Origin: Actinomycetota bacterium
Lineage (GTDB): Bacteria; Actinomycetota; Acidimicrobiia; Acidimicrobiales; Ilumatobacteraceae
Assembly: GCA_009705435.1 (NCBI GenBank)
Contig: WLTJ01000003.1
Span: 1 to 23,533, forward strand
Length of the DNA stretch: 23,533 nucleotides
Direction: 5' to 3'
Shown here: in pieces, positions 7,953 through 15,328 of the stretch
How positions within the stretch are numbered: position 1 is the first letter of the stretch
Layout: each line of letters starts with the position of its first letter
Translations under genes and position numbers: made by a program
Notes under the pieces: generated by a model
Seen by the model: the letters and a program-made list of their open reading frames with translations, nothing else
Database searches by the model: none
What the model was told of the DNA's origin: nothing

Positions 7953-8023
7953 GTGCCCATGCTTTGATTTCGGGTAGCGGGGCTGTAAGACTGAAGACCT
8001 ACGAAGTGACATTTAGAAAAACC

Positions 8024-8030
8024 AGGAGGT
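8024..8030 (+). promoter_or_regulatory. Strong Shine-Dalgarno site of the DUF3040 gene
   Basis: AGGAGGT lies 6 nt before the ATG at 8037. It is a near-perfect match to the anti-Shine-Dalgarno sequence and by far the strongest ribosome binding site I see in the window, where most genes have weak sites or rely on overlap with the previous gene. It fixes the start of the DUF3040 gene. Confidence 0.85.
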
Positions 8031-8036
8031 GACGCC

Positions 8037-8372
8037 ATGTCTTTGTCAGATGATGAACAGCGCATACTGCGACAAATTGAACAAGAACTACAAAATGACT
8101 CCAAGTTCGCCCAAGCGGTGTCCCCATCCGGTTTGTACTCTCATTCTGCGCGAACTGTGCGTCGAGCGATCTTTGGTTTAGTTATCGGACTGGTACTTCT
8201 TGTCGCCCTTTTACAGGTGCACTTCATGGCAGCCTTCGTTGCCTTTGTGGCCATGTTGGCGCTGACAGCGGTCATTGAACGCAATGCGCGGGCAATGGGT
8301 AAAGCGGGACTTCAAGATGTTGCGGGAGCGATTCGCAAAGCGCGAGCTTCTGCAGGTCGTCGACTTCCTTAG
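8037..8372 (+). CDS. DUF3040 family membrane protein
   Basis: A 111-residue protein typical of Actinobacteria, of unknown function. The N-terminus MSLSDDEQRILRQIEQEL matches the conserved DUF3040 start; two hydrophobic helices at about 43-60 and 63-80 follow, then a short basic tail. The N-terminal soluble part and the tail are probably cytoplasmic. Placement between dinB and the dcw region is common in the phylum, which hints at an envelope role but proves nothing. A consensus ribosome binding site stands before it. The gap of 84 nt from dinB may hold its own promoter (a TTGATT and a TAAGAC are 16 nt apart), a weak call. Confidence 0.88.
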   Translation: MSLSDDEQRILRQIEQELQNDSKFAQAVSPSGLYSHSARTVRRAIFGLVIGLVLLVALLQVHFMAAFVAFVAMLALTAVIERNARAMGKAGLQDVAGAIRKARASAGRRLP

Positions 8373-8404
8373 CACTGACAACGAAAAGTTCTGTCGAGGG
8401 ATAC

Positions 8405-9301
8405 GTGTCAACAGTGTCAGGCGTCGTCAAAGAGCAAGAAAGAGTTGCCGCAATTTTGGCTGTTGATATTGGGGGGACCAAGTTAGCGGCGGCGGTCGTA
8501 GACCTTGATGGAAAAATCATTCTGAGAGATCGGGTGCCGACGCCAGCGCGTGACCCGTGGACAACTTTGGCAAACCTCATCAAAAGAGTTCAGGCTTCAA
8601 TTTCAGGTGTTGAGTTGCTGGCCTGCGGTGTGGCATGCGGTGGGCCGATGACCCTCAACGGCGAGAAGGTGTCGCCGTTGCACATTGCGGCTTGGCGTGA
8701 CTTTGAGTTGCGCTCGATGGTGGCGCAAATCACCGCTCTGCCAACTTTTGTGGATAATGATGCCAAAGCGTTGGCACTCTCTGAGGGTTGGATGGGGGCG
8801 ACGGCGCACCTACAAAACTTCATGGCAGTGGTCGTCGGTACTGGGGTGGGAGCAGGATTAGTGCTGGACTCACAGCTTCTCGATGGGCGTCAAGGCAATG
8901 CCGGACATGTCGGTCACATCATTGTTGAACCCGATGGGCGAGCCTGTTTGTGCGGCGGTTTTGGATGTCTTGAGGCATATATTTCAGGGCCCGCCATTCT
9001 CCTACAGACTGGTCGTGAGCCGATGTATGCGCCCGCCAATGTGGTGCAACGGAGTGGACAACTTTTAGGTCGTGCATGTGCCAGCGTGGCGGCAGTGGCC
9101 GATATTTCGCGAGTTGTTGTGGGAGGCAGTGTCGCTCTCGGATGGGGAGAAGCATTTTTTCAAGCGGCCAACAGCGAATTCGTTCTGCGATCCAAACTCT
9201 CCTTCTTGGCTGGGGCGGATATTGTCCCCGTGGGACTCGGCGATAGCTCTGCTTTGATCGGCGCGGCAGCAATTGCGCGGCGCAAGATCGGCGAAACCTG
9301 A
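8405..9301 (+). CDS. ROK-family sugar kinase (glucokinase-like)
   Basis: Cytoplasmic ATP-dependent hexose kinase, 298 residues, probably glucokinase. The phosphate-binding loop is AVDIGGTKLA (DIGGTK, 21-26), the catalytic Asp is in VDNDAKA (Asp119), and the ROK zinc site is formed by His in GHVGH with the CLCGGFGCLE cysteines 181, 183 and 188. A third zinc-binding cysteine pattern CxCGxxGCxE is complete. No DNA-binding domain is fused, so it is a kinase rather than a ROK repressor. The substrate could also be fructose, mannose or N-acetylmannosamine. The start is GTG at 8405 with GAGGG 5 nt upstream. With phosphofructokinase in the same window it fits upper glycolysis. Confidence 0.87.
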   Translation: MSTVSGVVKEQERVAAILAVDIGGTKLAAAVVDLDGKIILRDRVPTPARDPWTTLANLIKRVQASISGVELLACGVACGGPMTLNGEKVSPLHIAAWRDFELRSMVAQITALPTFVDNDAKALALSEGWMGATAHLQNFMAVVVGTGVGAGLVLDSQLLDGRQGNAGHVGHIIVEPDGRACLCGGFGCLEAYISGPAILLQTGREPMYAPANVVQRSGQLLGRACASVAAVADISRVVVGGSVALGWGEAFFQAANSEFVLRSKLSFLAGADIVPVGLGDSSALIGAAAIARRKIGET

Positions 9302-9324
9302 GGATCGCGACTAGGTTCACACCT

Positions 9325-10539
9325 ATGCGTCCGATGTACGACTCCGAAGTAGAGGTTTTTCGAGGCCAAGTGCAGTCATTCTTGAAAGCCAATCTGTCCG
9401 ACGATTGGCAGGGTATTGGCACCTTGCCCGCCGATGAAGCCCAAGCGTGGGTCACCGAGTGGCGCAAGATTCTGTATCAACAGCGATATTTAGCTCCTGG
9501 TTGGCCAGCGATGTATGGCGGCGGCGGAATGTCGGCTCTTGAGCAGGTGATTTTGGCAGAGGAGTTCGCCAAGGCTGGCGTGCCGACAGGTGGAAGTAAT
9601 GACGCTTTTGGTATCACGATGCTCGGCAACACGCTGCTGGCATGGGGCACCGATGAGCAAAAAGAGTATTACCTACCGCGGATTTTGTCCAACGAAGATG
9701 TTTGGTGCCAGGGTTATAGCGAACCCAACGCAGGAAGCGACTTGGGAAGTTTGGGGCTTCGGGCCACTCTTGACGGAGACCAGTGGATCCTCAATGGTCA
9801 AAAGATTTGGACGTCAGCGGGACATTTGGCTGATCACATTTTTACTTTGGCACGCACCGACCCAGACAGTCCGAAGCATAAAGGGATCTCCTTTCTTCTC
9901 GTCGATATGCGTCAGCCAGGAATTGAAGTTCGCCCCATCAAAATGATCAACGGTGATAGCGAATTTAATGAGGTTTTCTATACCGACGCGGTGTGTCCGA
10001 AAGAAAATGTCATTGGTGGACTGAACAATGGCTGGGCAGTAGCTATGACATTGTTGGGATACGAACGTGGTGAAGGTGCAGCTACTGTGCCGGTTCGTTT
10101 CCAGGCTGAACTGGATCGTTTGTTGTTGTTAGCCAAAGAATACGGCGTTGACCAAGATCCACGGATGAGACAGAAGTTGGCATGGGCCTATTCAAAGGTG
10201 CAGATCATGCGCTATCTAGGTTTGCGAACGCTGACTAAGTTTTTGCAGGGTGGTCATCCAGGCCCAGATGGTGGAATCTTCAAGCGCTATTGGAGTGAAT
10301 ATCATCAGGCAGTGACCGAGATATCTCTAGAAATTCTTGGCGCAGCAGCAATGTGTCCCGAGGGACGCCAACCATTGAATGCTTTCCAGCCCGATGATCG
10401 CAGCGCTCCGAACTCGAGCGCCAGTTGGACTGGCGCATTTCTCAATGCTCGGGCAGGAACTATTTACGCAGGATCCTCGCAAGTTCAGTCGAATATCATT
10501 GGTGAAATGGTGCTTGGACTTCCAAAAGAACCGCGCTAG
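9325..10539 (+). CDS. Acyl-CoA dehydrogenase family protein
   Basis: FAD enzyme that introduces a 2,3 double bond into an acyl-CoA, 404 residues, normal family length. Visible are the N-terminal helical domain, YSEPNAGSDL (131-140) of the flavin-binding signature, LNGQKIWTSAG (156-166), SEFNEVFYTD in the beta domain, and the C-terminal GTIYAGSSQVQSNIIGEMVLGLP. The substrate is not evident; relatives in Actinobacteria act on fatty acids, steroid side chains or branched acids. No electron-transfer flavoprotein, thiolase or CoA ligase gene is nearby. ATG at 9325 is used, though ATG at 9334 is possible. The small conserved gene at 10542 starts 2 nt after its stop. Confidence 0.92.
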   Translation: MRPMYDSEVEVFRGQVQSFLKANLSDDWQGIGTLPADEAQAWVTEWRKILYQQRYLAPGWPAMYGGGGMSALEQVILAEEFAKAGVPTGGSNDAFGITMLGNTLLAWGTDEQKEYYLPRILSNEDVWCQGYSEPNAGSDLGSLGLRATLDGDQWILNGQKIWTSAGHLADHIFTLARTDPDSPKHKGISFLLVDMRQPGIEVRPIKMINGDSEFNEVFYTDAVCPKENVIGGLNNGWAVAMTLLGYERGEGAATVPVRFQAELDRLLLLAKEYGVDQDPRMRQKLAWAYSKVQIMRYLGLRTLTKFLQGGHPGPDGGIFKRYWSEYHQAVTEISLEILGAAAMCPEGRQPLNAFQPDDRSAPNSSASWTGAFLNARAGTIYAGSSQVQSNIIGEMVLGLPKEPR

Positions 10540-10541
10540 AT

Positions 10542-10808
10542 ATGGCTATTTTTCGGCGTACGCAGAGCATGATGACGATTATTTTCGGGCTCTTGGTGCG
10601 GCCACATTATTGGCTGATAGCGCTCAGCGTCGGTACTCGGATGATTCCACAGCGGTGGTGGGCTCATTGGCCGTATGTGCCAATTCCTCGAAAGGACTAC
10701 CTGAGGTTTCGCCTTGAGACGCAATACGGCGGTCATTCACCGCAGGCAAACTTGCCCGATGTCCTGAGATATTTGCGTTGGGTACGCGAATGGGATGCGC
10801 AATCGTGA
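10542..10808 (+). CDS. Small conserved protein, function unknown
   Basis: An 88-residue protein. A moderately hydrophobic N-terminal half is followed by a pattern RWWAHWPYVPIPRKDYLRFR, then TQYGG and a C-terminal DVLRYLRWVREW. Aromatic and basic residues dominate. I have an impression that proteins with the pattern RFR-x3-YGG and a Trp-rich C-terminus are widespread in Actinobacteria without a known role, but cannot check it. It begins 2 nt after the acyl-CoA dehydrogenase stop, so it is probably translated with it. No catalytic motif is visible. Confidence 0.72.
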   Translation: MAIFRRTQSMMTIIFGLLVRPHYWLIALSVGTRMIPQRWWAHWPYVPIPRKDYLRFRLETQYGGHSPQANLPDVLRYLRWVREWDAQS

Positions 10809-10849
10809 GTTTCTACTTTTTTCATTGTGCGCAAGGTCATTGAGTTCTG

Positions 10850-11344
10850 ATGCAAAGTGCCCTCGTTCTGAACGCAACTTATGAGCCTCTAAGTGTGGTG
10901 TCGTCGCGTCGCGCTATTTGTCTTGTTTTGGGCGATAAGGCTGACCTCATTGAGCACCATGAAAGTTTTCTTCGTTCGGAGCGATTGTCTTTGCCAAATC
11001 CATCGGTCATTCGTCTGCGCTATGTAGTCAAGGTGCCGTATCACCGTCGTACCTCATTGTCACGACGAGCTGTTTTCGCACGCGATGACAATCGCTGTCA
11101 GTACTGCGCTGGAATCGCCGATTCACTTGATCATGTCATGCCCCGTTCGCGAGGGGGTCTGCACATTTGGGAAAATGTGGTTGCCGCATGTCGCAAATGC
11201 AATCTTGGTAAGCGAGATCGGACTCCCGATGAGGCGGGAATGAAATTGGCAAAAGCACCGCTGATTCCAAAAGAATTAGCGTGGGTGACCGTTGCAGCGG
11301 GAAGTGTGCCTGATCTTTGGAAACCGTATCTGGCGCAATTATGA
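10850..11344 (+). CDS. HNH endonuclease
   Basis: A 164-residue protein whose N-terminus (ALVLNATYEPLSVV) is that of a widely conserved bacterial HNH family. The nuclease domain is at about 72-125: zinc cysteines CQYC (83-86) and CRKC (114-117), the catalytic DHVMPRSRGG (Asp94, His95) and Asn109 of WENVVAACRKCN. All nuclease residues are intact. These stand-alone chromosomal HNH proteins are not restriction enzymes in any known way and their role is unsettled. Its TGA stop overlaps the ATG of the next gene as ATGA (11341-11344), which implies coupled translation with the lipoate-ligase-like protein. Confidence 0.88.
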   Translation: MQSALVLNATYEPLSVVSSRRAICLVLGDKADLIEHHESFLRSERLSLPNPSVIRLRYVVKVPYHRRTSLSRRAVFARDDNRCQYCAGIADSLDHVMPRSRGGLHIWENVVAACRKCNLGKRDRTPDEAGMKLAKAPLIPKELAWVTVAAGSVPDLWKPYLAQL

Positions 11345-12021
11345 ATGGCATTGTGACCGAGATTGTCGGTGGCTCAGCAGCAGATTTTCACGCTCGACCG
11401 TTGCCGACTGATCCTCATCCACATATCTGGTGGTTCACACCGACACACTCGGCGTTGGTCTTGGGCTCGACGCAAGACCTCTCCGTGGTCAATTCAACGG
11501 AGTGTCACAACCGTGGCATTGAAATAGTGAAGCGTCGCAGTGGCGGCGGGGCGGTACTGCTCTCAAGCGAGACAACAGTATGGATTGATGTTGTGCTGCC
11601 GGCTACGCACGAACTGTCAGTCAGCGATATTGGTCGGGCTCCGTTGTGGTTAGGGAAGTTGTTTCAACAAGTTCTGATCGATCTTGGCGTCGCTGATCTG
11701 ACTCTTCATGAAACAGCGATGGAGAAAACTGACTGGTCAACGCTCATTTGTTTTGCGGGTCGGGGCCCAGGAGAGGTATTCATGAGCAATGGGCGAAAGG
11801 TCGTCGGCATCAGCCAGCGCAGAACTCGCGAGTGGGTGCGTTTTCAAATAGTTGTATCGCTTGCCTGGAGACCGGAGATTTTGTTGGCTCTCCTCAATGC
11901 GCCCAAACCGAATCTTGAGGACATTTCTCAATGTGGTAGCAACATTTCTCTTGATGCTCATCTCGTGGGGCAAACACTGTTTGATGCACTAGAAGAAAGT
12001 CTCAGTATCAAGCGGCCTTAG
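11341..12021 (+). CDS. Lipoate-protein ligase A family protein
   Basis: A 226-residue member of the biotin/lipoate protein ligase fold, expected to attach lipoate or octanoate to E2 or GcvH proteins. Motifs seen are VKRRSGGGAVLL (63-74), matching RRxSGGGAV of LplA, then FAGRGPGEVF (138-147) and GRKVVGISQRR (151-161) with Lys153 as the likely adenylate-binding lysine. It lacks the accessory C-terminal domain of classic LplA. Octanoyltransferase (LipM-like) activity is an alternative. ATG at 11341 is preferred over the in-frame start at 11317 because it makes the ATGA overlap with the HNH gene and begins at family homology. The 3' end overlaps the convergent peptidase gene by 14 nt. Confidence 0.84.
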   Translation: MNGIVTEIVGGSAADFHARPLPTDPHPHIWWFTPTHSALVLGSTQDLSVVNSTECHNRGIEIVKRRSGGGAVLLSSETTVWIDVVLPATHELSVSDIGRAPLWLGKLFQQVLIDLGVADLTLHETAMEKTDWSTLICFAGRGPGEVFMSNGRKVVGISQRRTREWVRFQIVVSLAWRPEILLALLNAPKPNLEDISQCGSNISLDAHLVGQTLFDALEESLSIKRP

Positions 12022-13723
12022 TTGTCTTTGGGGTGATAGTCGTCGTTGGGGCGATAGTTGTCGTCGGAGGAATAGTCGTTGGGGGAGTTGTGGTCTTACA
12101 GCCGTCAACAGCCTTGACCGCGGGATACGGGTTGACTGCCGCTCCACCGTAGGGATGATATTCAAAGTGTAAGTGGGGTGTTGAACTGCTACCGGTGCTG
12201 CCGACATATCCAATGACCTGTCCAGCCACGACTTCGGATCCGACAGCGATTCCATCGGCGAAGGTGGAGAGGTGAGCGTAGTAGAAGTACGTTCCATCAG
12301 CGGCCGTGAGGGTAATTGTGTTGCCCCCCAAGGATCCAACACGGTCAAAAGATTGGCGTGAGATTCTTCCGTTGTTGGCAGCGTAGAGTGGCGTGCCAGA
12401 TTTGGCGATGATGTCAACGCCTTGATGCTGACGACCACCAGAGCGGGGTGCTTGCCATGTGTCACCGAACCAGCACGGCCCAAGAACTGGAAAGACAATC
12501 ACTTTCAACGCGGGTAGCGCAGGTGGAGTTGTCGTTGGAGGTACTGATGTGCTCGTCGTTGGGACGCTCGTGACGATCCGTCCTGGAATAACTCCGAGAG
12601 CGAGGGCGGTCAGGAGATCGACGATTCCGGTCGTAGCAAAACCCTGAGTCCTTTGATATGCGGCAATCGCTTTTTGTGTGGCAGGTCCAAACTTCCCGTC
12701 GGCGCCACCAGGAACTGTGATCGCAGCACCGAGCAAGAGTGTCTGCATCTTTGCCACAGATGAACCAGAGTCGCCCAATTTCGGGAAAGCCGGTCCAGCC
12801 ACAAGTCCAAGAAGTTGAGCAGTGAGTTGATCAACGATGCCCGTCGAGGCAATTCGTAATGCAGTTTGGAATTCTTTGATTGCCGCCGTCGTGGCTGATC
12901 CGAACTTGCCATCCGCCCCACCGCGGAGAGTGACTCCAGAGGTCAGCAGAGCTTTCTGGAGAGTCTTGACGTTTTCACCTGTCTGACCCACAGTGGCGAA
13001 TACGGCAACGATCGGCACAGTCGTTGTCGTTGTCGGCGCGACAGTCGTTGTCGTAGGCGCAACGGTTGTCGTTGTCGGCGCAACCGTCGTGGTTGTCGTG
13101 GGTTGCGCGCTGAGGGGTCGGCTTCCGGGAACGAGGCCGAGAGCGATAGCAGTCGTGAGGTTCACAACACCGGTGACTTTGATCCCATGGGATGTTTGGA
13201 ATGCTGTAATTGCCGCCGCTGTTGCGCCGCCAAAAATTCCATCTGCGCCACCCTTGAAAGAAACTGATGAATTAATCAGCGCCTGCTGGAGTTGGGTGAC
13301 TGCGATTCCGCGTTGGCCGCGCTGCGGCAACGTTGGGATTGGTCCAAGTCCCAGTAAATAAGCAGTTGTTGAATTGAGTTGACCATCGGGGATCAATTCG
13401 TTGTTGGATTGGAAAGTTTTCAGAGCTTTGCGTGTCGCTTTGCCGAAGATGCCATCAGCGCCACCCACGACGGCCACGCCACGGGTGATCAACGCCTGTT
13501 GAAGGGCAACAACTGCTGATCCTCTCGCTCCAAGTTTCAAACTGGATTGAAGGGAGAGTGGACCTTGGGAGTTTTGGTTCGTCTGGGAGGACTGAGCGGA
13601 CTGGGCATTTGCCACGGGTGCGAAAACCAAAACAGAGACGAGCATCGCCGCGCCAAAAAACCAGATCTGTCGAACTGGTCGCCGGGGGGCGCAGTTCTGC
13701 GAGTGAATGGTCGTTATTGGCAC
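12008..13723 (-). CDS. Secreted M23 peptidase with four peptidoglycan-binding domains
   Basis: Cell-wall hydrolase of 571 residues. A signal peptide (about 18-40) ends APVANA-QS. Four PG_binding_1 domains follow at about 62-125, 136-198, 246-308 and 318-378, each with the GGADGxFGxAT core. Domains 2 and 3 are separated by a PTTTT-type linker (208-236) and domain 4 is joined to the catalytic part by a PTTST/PPTTT linker. The M23 (LytM) domain, about 412-535, has HQGVDI (His433, Asp437), YYAHLS (His484) and HLHFE (His517, His519), so all zinc ligands are present. A Thr/Pro tail ends the protein. Start is GTG at 13723. It diverges from mraZ and converges with the lipoate-ligase gene. An endopeptidase cutting peptide crosslinks is the natural inference. 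Confidence 0.92.
   Translation of the reverse strand: MPITTIHSQNCAPRRPVRQIWFFGAAMLVSVLVFAPVANAQSAQSSQTNQNSQGPLSLQSSLKLGARGSAVVALQQALITRGVAVVGGADGIFGKATRKALKTFQSNNELIPDGQLNSTTAYLLGLGPIPTLPQRGQRGIAVTQLQQALINSSVSFKGGADGIFGGATAAAITAFQTSHGIKVTGVVNLTTAIALGLVPGSRPLSAQPTTTTTVAPTTTTVAPTTTTVAPTTTTTVPIVAVFATVGQTGENVKTLQKALLTSGVTLRGGADGKFGSATTAAIKEFQTALRIASTGIVDQLTAQLLGLVAGPAFPKLGDSGSSVAKMQTLLLGAAITVPGGADGKFGPATQKAIAAYQRTQGFATTGIVDLLTALALGVIPGRIVTSVPTTSTSVPPTTTPPALPALKVIVFPVLGPCWFGDTWQAPRSGGRQHQGVDIIAKSGTPLYAANNGRISRQSFDRVGSLGGNTITLTAADGTYFYYAHLSTFADGIAVGSEVVAGQVIGYVGSTGSSSTPHLHFEYHPYGGAAVNPYPAVKAVDGCKTTTPPTTIPPTTTIAPTTTITPKTTKAA
12020..12094 (-). repeat. Thr/Pro-rich low-complexity C-terminal tail
   Basis: Degenerate PTT/ITT units close the M23 peptidase gene (residues about 544-568). 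The composition matches the interdomain linkers of the same protein and suggests a flexible, wall-spanning or glycosylated tail. The last bases overlap the stop of the convergent gene. Confidence 0.7.
13016..13102 (-). repeat. Tandem 21-bp repeat encoding a VAPTTTT linker
   Basis: Within the M23 peptidase gene, three near-identical 21-bp units encode VAPTTTT, extended on both sides by further Thr runs (residues 208-236). The copies differ at third codon positions. Such repeats change copy number by slippage; a multiple of 21 bp keeps the frame and only alters linker length. Confidence 0.85.
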
Positions 13724-13868
13724 GCAGAGGTATCGGCAGGTTCGGGGAGGAACCTTGAGGACATTTCCGAATTTCTCGAAGAATCACCGAAAATCCCCAA
13801 AAAGTGGCTATTTCGACCTGCCAGTCAAAAAAAAAATGAAAAAAGTGGCGCGAATAGGGGAAATATGG

Positions 13869-13922
13869 TTGACAAAGGGGGTCTGTGGGGTGCAGAGTGG
13901 AGGAAATAGGGACGAGGTGGAG
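13869..13922 (+). promoter_or_regulatory. Putative mraZ promoter element and MraZ-type operator repeats
   Basis: TTGACA at 13869-13874 is a perfect -35 hexamer, though no good -10 stands at the right distance. Downstream are G-rich pentamers on the plus strand: TGGGG (13886), TGGAG (13898), AGGGA (13908) and TGGAG (13918). Their starts are 12, 10 and 10 bp apart. MraZ proteins are known to autoregulate by binding direct TGGGN repeats separated by 5 bp, that is at a 10-bp period, in front of their own operon. Position and period agree; the pentamers are degenerate. Identification is inference. Confidence 0.5.
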
Positions 13923-13937
13923 GCAGAAACCACCCCG
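13913..13937 (+). promoter_or_regulatory. Stem-loop in the mraZ leader
   Basis: CGAGGTGG (13913-13920) can pair with CCACCCCG (13930-13937) in seven of eight positions around the 9-nt loop AGGCAGAAA. It ends about 33 nt before the proposed TTG start and includes the last operator-like repeat. No run of T follows, so it is not a terminator. It may be incidental to the G-rich repeats. Confidence 0.35.
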
Positions 13938-13970
13938 TGAGATATCTGAAACACAGCGAGAGGCAGCAAA

Positions 13971-14393
13971 TTGGACGGTTTTGTCGGACGTTTTGAGCGA
14001 CAGCTCGACCCCAAAGGTCGCGTTGCTCTTCCGGCGACCTTTCGAAACCGACTTGAACCTCGCTGCTATCTCTTGCTCGGCGATGACAAATGCATCGGAG
14101 TGGTGACCGACGCCGAGTCAAAGTTACGTGCTGAAGAAATGACCGCCGCAGTGAAAAAAGGTGAGCGAACACGGGCCGAATTGCGCGCCTTGGCCGTGAA
14201 CATGATTGAAGTTCAAGTTGATGCGCAAGGTCGAATCACCATTGACGAGAATTTGCGCCAGTACGCCGGTTTGAGCGTCGGTGCCAAGGTTGTGGTGTCG
14301 GGGGCCTTTGACTCGGTTGAAATCTGGGAGCCAGCGCGGTTCGAGCGCATGCTCAACGCGGGGCAGCAGGCCATCGGTGGCGATGAAGAATGA
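13971..14393 (+). CDS. mraZ: Transcriptional regulator MraZ
   Basis: First gene of the dcw operon, 140 residues, the usual size. Two SpoVT/AbrB-like DNA-binding halves are visible, each with a DxxGR core: LDPKGRVALP near residue 13-21 and VDAQGRITID near 83-91. MraZ forms rings and represses its own operon in studied species. The start is TTG at 13971, supported by GAGAGG 7 nt upstream and by alignment of FVGRFERQLD with the typical MraZ N-terminus. The only other candidates would remove the first conserved strand. The stop overlaps rsmH as ATGA (14390-14393). Confidence 0.93.
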   Translation: MDGFVGRFERQLDPKGRVALPATFRNRLEPRCYLLLGDDKCIGVVTDAESKLRAEEMTAAVKKGERTRAELRALAVNMIEVQVDAQGRITIDENLRQYAGLSVGAKVVVSGAFDSVEIWEPARFERMLNAGQQAIGGDEE

Positions 14394-15328
14394 TCGACGC
14401 ATCCCTGCCGATTTTTGAGCACCAACCAGTCATGCTCCGCGAGATCACGGAGATTTTCGCTCATGTTCCCGATGGTTTTGTGCTTGACGCCACTTTGGGG
14501 GGAGCGGGCCACGCCACTGCTCTTTTAACCGCCCACAGTGGGCTCAAGGTTTTGGGTCTTGATCGAGATCCAGTTGCGCTATCTGTGTCGCACGAGCGCT
14601 TGGCAACTTTTGCTGGACGAGTTGTGACGCAACATCGTCGATTTGACGATCTAGATGCAGCGATGGATCAGGCGGGAATCGCCAAGCTTTCGGGAGCCTT
14701 ATTTGATCTTGGGGTTTCTTCGCATCAACTTGACGCTGGTGACCGAGGTTTTTCCTACCGTCAAGAGGCCATGTTGGATATGCGCATGGACACGACTGAA
14801 GTCACGACCGTATCTGACATCGTCAATACGGCCACAGAGCAAGAGTTGGCGCGAATCCTTCGCGATTATGCCGACGAACGCTTCGCTGGCCGTATCGCTC
14901 GAGCGATCATTGCGGCCCGGCCGATTCAAACAACTACTGAATTAGCCGACATTGTGGCCTCGTCAATACCAGCACCTGCTCGCAGGCGTGGCGGACACCC
15001 TGCCAAGCGCACTTTTCAAGCACTGAGGATTGCTCTCAATAAAGAACTTGAGATCCTTCCTGACGCCTTGGACTCGGCGATTCGACGGACACAAAGTGGT
15101 GGGCGAGTTGCGGTTTTGTCCTATCACTCTGGTGAGGATCGCATCGTCAAATCAAGGTTTCGACAACATGCCACAGGCGGTTGTGAATGCCCAGTTCATC
15201 TGCCCTGTGGTTGTGGCGCTGTGAGTACGGTGCGTTTGGTGCGCTCTGCCGCCAAACCGTCAGCTGATGAGCAGACGATGAACCCGCGCAGTACATCGGC
15301 GCGCCTACGAGTCGTTGAGGTCATCTAA
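14390..15328 (+). CDS. rsmH: 16S rRNA (cytosine-1402-N4)-methyltransferase
   Basis: AdoMet-dependent enzyme that methylates N4 of C1402 in the ribosomal decoding centre, formerly called MraW. At 312 residues it has normal length. HQPVMLREI near the N-terminus, the cofactor loop LDATLGGAGHA (32-42), LGLDRDP, LFDLGVSSHQLD, RGFSY, MLDMRMD, the ADERFAGRIARAI region, RRGGHPAKRTFQALRI and LSYHSGEDRIVK are all present. A cysteine cluster CECPVHLPCGC near the C-terminus is a form found in actinobacterial RsmH. ATG at 14390 overlaps mraZ, and the TAA stop shares one base with the next ATG (TAATG, 15326-15330). Confidence 0.96.
   Translation: MIDASLPIFEHQPVMLREITEIFAHVPDGFVLDATLGGAGHATALLTAHSGLKVLGLDRDPVALSVSHERLATFAGRVVTQHRRFDDLDAAMDQAGIAKLSGALFDLGVSSHQLDAGDRGFSYRQEAMLDMRMDTTEVTTVSDIVNTATEQELARILRDYADERFAGRIARAIIAARPIQTTTELADIVASSIPAPARRRGGHPAKRTFQALRIALNKELEILPDALDSAIRRTQSGGRVAVLSYHSGEDRIVKSRFRQHATGGCECPVHLPCGCGAVSTVRLVRSAAKPSADEQTMNPRSTSARLRVVEVI

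Noticed and set aside
8919..9467. 182-residue minus-strand reading frame
   Set aside because: It lies across the ROK kinase and acyl-CoA dehydrogenase genes, has a basic, Pro- and Arg-rich composition typical of antisense translation, and shows no recognisable motif.
12993..13361. Plus-strand reading frame rich in Val/Gly (VVVVGAT repeats)
   Set aside because: It is the opposite-strand shadow of the PTTTT linker and peptidoglycan-binding domains of the M23 peptidase; the minus-strand protein has clear domains.
11914..13767. The string CTTGAGGACATTTC occurs in the lipoate-ligase gene (near 11914) and again before mraZ (near 13754)
   Set aside because: Similarity ends after about 14 bases and flanking sequence is unrelated, so chance is the simplest explanation.
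13827..13836. Run of ten A on the plus strand as a possible minus-strand terminator
   Set aside because: No GC-rich hairpin precedes it on the minus strand and no minus-strand gene ends there.
13547..13940. Reading frames in the region between the peptidase gene and mraZ on the plus strand
   Set aside because: They start inside the peptidase gene on the wrong strand and run through A- and G-rich regulatory sequence; no family feature or ribosome binding site supports them.
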